From positions 1 to 64,000 of the forward strand of contig JALOTZ010000004.1 of NCBI GenBank assembly GCA_025457615.1: a stretch of DNA of 64,000 bases, in the 5' to 3' direction. This stretch comes from Verrucomicrobiota bacterium (lineage in GTDB: Bacteria; Verrucomicrobiota; Verrucomicrobiia; Limisphaerales; DSYF01). Position 1 is the stretch's first letter; each line of letters opens with the position of its first letter. The notes beneath the pieces were generated by a model that saw only the letters and a list, made by a program, of their open reading frames with translations, did no database searches and was not told where the DNA came from. Made by a program: the position numbers and the translations under genes. Shown here piece by piece: positions 62,947 through 64,000 of this stretch.

Positions 62947-63426
62947 TTACTCGGGCAGGTCCACGGCGGCCACCGCCATGGCGGCGATGCCTTCCTCGCG
63001 TCCCACGAAGCCCAGGCCCTCGTTGGTGGTGGCCTTGATGCCCACCTTGCGTTCCGGCAATCCGAGCGCCTCCGCGATGTTTCGTTTCATGGCCTGGATG
63101 TGCGGAAAGATTCTCGGGGCTTGGGCCAGCAGGGTGGCGTCCACGTTCACCAGCCGCCCATTGCGCAGCAACACCTGCCGGGCGGCTTCCTCGAGAAATA
63201 CCTGGCTCGGAGCGCCCTTCCAGCGGGGATCCGTGTTGGGGAAGAAATGGCCGATGTCCACCTCGCCGACCGCGCCCAGGATGGCGTCACAAATCGCATG
63301 CATCAGGGCATCGGCATCCGAGTGGCCTTCCAACCCCTTGGAGTGGGGAATTTCGACCCCGCCCAACACCAACTTGCGGTCCGGCACCAAGGCGTGAACA
63401 TCGTAGCCAATTCCAATGTGAACCAT
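62947..63426 (-). CDS. ispF: 2-C-methyl-D-erythritol 2,4-cyclodiphosphate synthase
   Basis: IspF catalyses a late step of the MEP isoprenoid pathway. The 159-residue protein has IGIGYDVHALVPDRKLVLGG with the zinc ligands D-x-H, GLEGHSDADALMHAICDAIL, GHFFPNTDPRWKGA, and KATTNEGLGFVGREEGIAAM. The ATG at 63426 gives the canonical length. It is divergent from gltX. Confidence 0.95.
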   Translation of the reverse strand: MVHIGIGYDVHALVPDRKLVLGGVEIPHSKGLEGHSDADALMHAICDAILGAVGEVDIGHFFPNTDPRWKGAPSQVFLEEAARQVLLRNGRLVNVDATLLAQAPRIFPHIQAMKRNIAEALGLPERKVGIKATTNEGLGFVGREEGIAAMAVAAVDLPE

Positions 63427-63471
63427 GACTCGACTATAGTTTCGGGCCGTCGGCCGACCAAGGCATTTATG
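63427..63471. other. Spacer before the repeat-rich block
   Basis: Short GC-poor stretch upstream of ispF (minus strand) with no clear feature. The 495-bp interval 63427-63921 as a whole contains no gene but holds three repeat structures listed next. Confidence 0.4.
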
Positions 63472-63520
63472 AGGCGCGGACTCAAGTTCACGGCTACGAG
63501 GTTCATGGAAAGCCTCGGCC
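63472..63520 (+). repeat. Dispersed repeat R3, copy 3
   Basis: GGCGCGGACTCAAGTTCACG followed by GCTACGAGGTTCATGG and AGCCTCGG parallels the whole length of copy 1 at 413-460. The stem-forming bases are less well kept than in the copy at 28.1 kb. Confidence 0.55.
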
Positions 63521-63565
63521 TCCAAAGATTTGACTTGAGTTGGGGCCGTGAACCGGCGGGCGAAA

Positions 63566-63633
63566 GGAGCGCGGACAGGTTTGTCCGCAAGTCGTTTGCA
63601 GAAGGCTCGCGCAGACATGGCTGTCCGCGCTCC
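63566..63633 (+). repeat. Inverted repeat R5 (13-bp arms)
   Basis: GGAGCGCGGACAG (63566-63578) and CTGTCCGCGCTCC (63621-63633) are perfect inverted arms, 42 bases apart. Each arm can also form a local hairpin: GCGGACA-GGTT-TGTCCGC at the left and GCAGACA-TGGC-TGTCCGC (one mismatch) at the right. The base sequence GGAGCGCGG is shared with the R2 element. Confidence 0.65.
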
Positions 63634-63722
63634 GGTGGGCGGTTCAGGGGTCGCAACGGCACAGATGACAAGGGTGCGAATCGAGCCCTGGGAGCGGCGA
63701 CCGCTCTCGGGGCGTGTGGCTG

Positions 63723-63868
63723 CCAGCTATTCTCATTTTGGAGCGCGGGTCTGCGACCCGCAGCAGCTGCGCCTGGAACAAGGCATCTGGAAGATTGAGG
63801 ACGGCCTTCCGTGGCGGGGGTGCTGCGGCTCATGGAGCCGCGCTCCGGGCCAAAATGAGAATGGCTGG
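63723..63868 (-). mobile_element. MITE-like repeat R2, complete copy
   Basis: This ~146-bp element is bounded by 19-bp terminal inverted repeats CCAGCYATTCTCATTTTGG (63723-63741 and its complement at about 63850-63868, one mismatch). The interior holds two palindromes of the form GCGGGTC/GACCCGC and GCGGCTC/GAGCCGC. No frame is coding. Its reverse complement matches 37112-37254 closely. It is located upstream of gltX. Confidence 0.75.
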
Positions 63869-63921
63869 TGTGGCTGCACGGCTGGCTTGCCTTACCGGGC
63901 ATTCGTCCGTCATCGTAGGGC

Positions 63922-64000
63922 ATGGTCCGCGTTCGATTTGCCCCGAGTCCCACCGGTTACCTGCATATTGGCGGTGCCCGCACGGCGTTGTTCAACTGGC
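63922..64000 (+). CDS. gltX: Glutamyl-tRNA synthetase, N-terminal fragment at window edge
   Basis: The first 26 codons are visible: MVRVRFAPSPTGYLHIGGAR and TALFNW. This contains the class I signature in HIGG form (HIGH equivalent) and the FAPSPTG start typical of GltX. The gene continues past the window. A bacterial glutamyl-tRNA or non-discriminating GltX cannot be told apart here. Confidence 0.9.
   Translation, partial: MVRVRFAPSPTGYLHIGGARTALFNW

Overview
The window looks like a chromosomal segment of a GC-rich, Gram-negative bacterium, most likely a member of the Verrucomicrobiota (Limisphaera/Pedosphaera-like). The outer-membrane genes lpxD and hldA, the McsA-McsB-ClpC arginine-phosphorylation module, the RHS/PKD giant protein and the secreted proteins ending in an RLR-type C-terminus all fit that placement. 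It is inferred from gene content only. No rRNA, confident tRNA, CRISPR array or phage was seen.

Layout. Positions 1-13 kb hold a GcvR-like ACT protein, an unusual two-copy kinase-like protein, a GH13 enzyme, a SirB1/transglutaminase-like protein, a secreted matrixin-like metalloprotease, a degenerate receiver protein, mpl and a family-4 uracil-DNA glycosylase. Positions 13.1-25.8 kb are dominated by one 4101-codon surface protein: a signal peptide, 17 PKD-like repeats (one interrupted by a beta-propeller-like insertion), an RHS/YD barrel and a divergent C-terminal tail. A small overlapping gene follows it, so this is a probable polymorphic toxin-immunity pair. A RAYT transposase remnant lies next to it.

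Positions 26-43 kb are housekeeping and metabolism: mutY and rnhC (divergent), a rhodanese, an EamA permease, a YggS PLP protein, an EVE-domain protein, bioF-bioA, an amidohydrolase, hpf, a parA without parB, sppA, and a tightly overlapping thiG-hldA-panB-SLBB lipoprotein cluster. At 43 kb an AT-richer fasciclin-domain gene has its own promoter and terminator. Positions 43.7-64 kb carry a UvrD-type helicase, a DUF309 protein, ilvE, mcsA-mcsB-clpC, a fatty acid desaturase, lpxD, korA-korB-eda, a HAD phosphatase, a TPR protein, a Nudix hydrolase, a cyclophilin, rpmI-rplT-pheS, ispF and the start of gltX.

The intergenic spaces carry several dispersed repeat families. One is a ~150-bp element in three copies (6.2, 11.9 and 31.6 kb). 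Another is a ~145-bp MITE-like element with 19-bp terminal inverted repeats (63.7 kb, partial at 37.1 kb). There is also a wider set of short hairpins that keep a common base while their apex changes in compensated pairs. Several conserved proteins (MutY, UvrD, BioA, BioF, PheS) carry short low-complexity loop insertions, and those in MutY and UvrD come from a similar DNA repeat.
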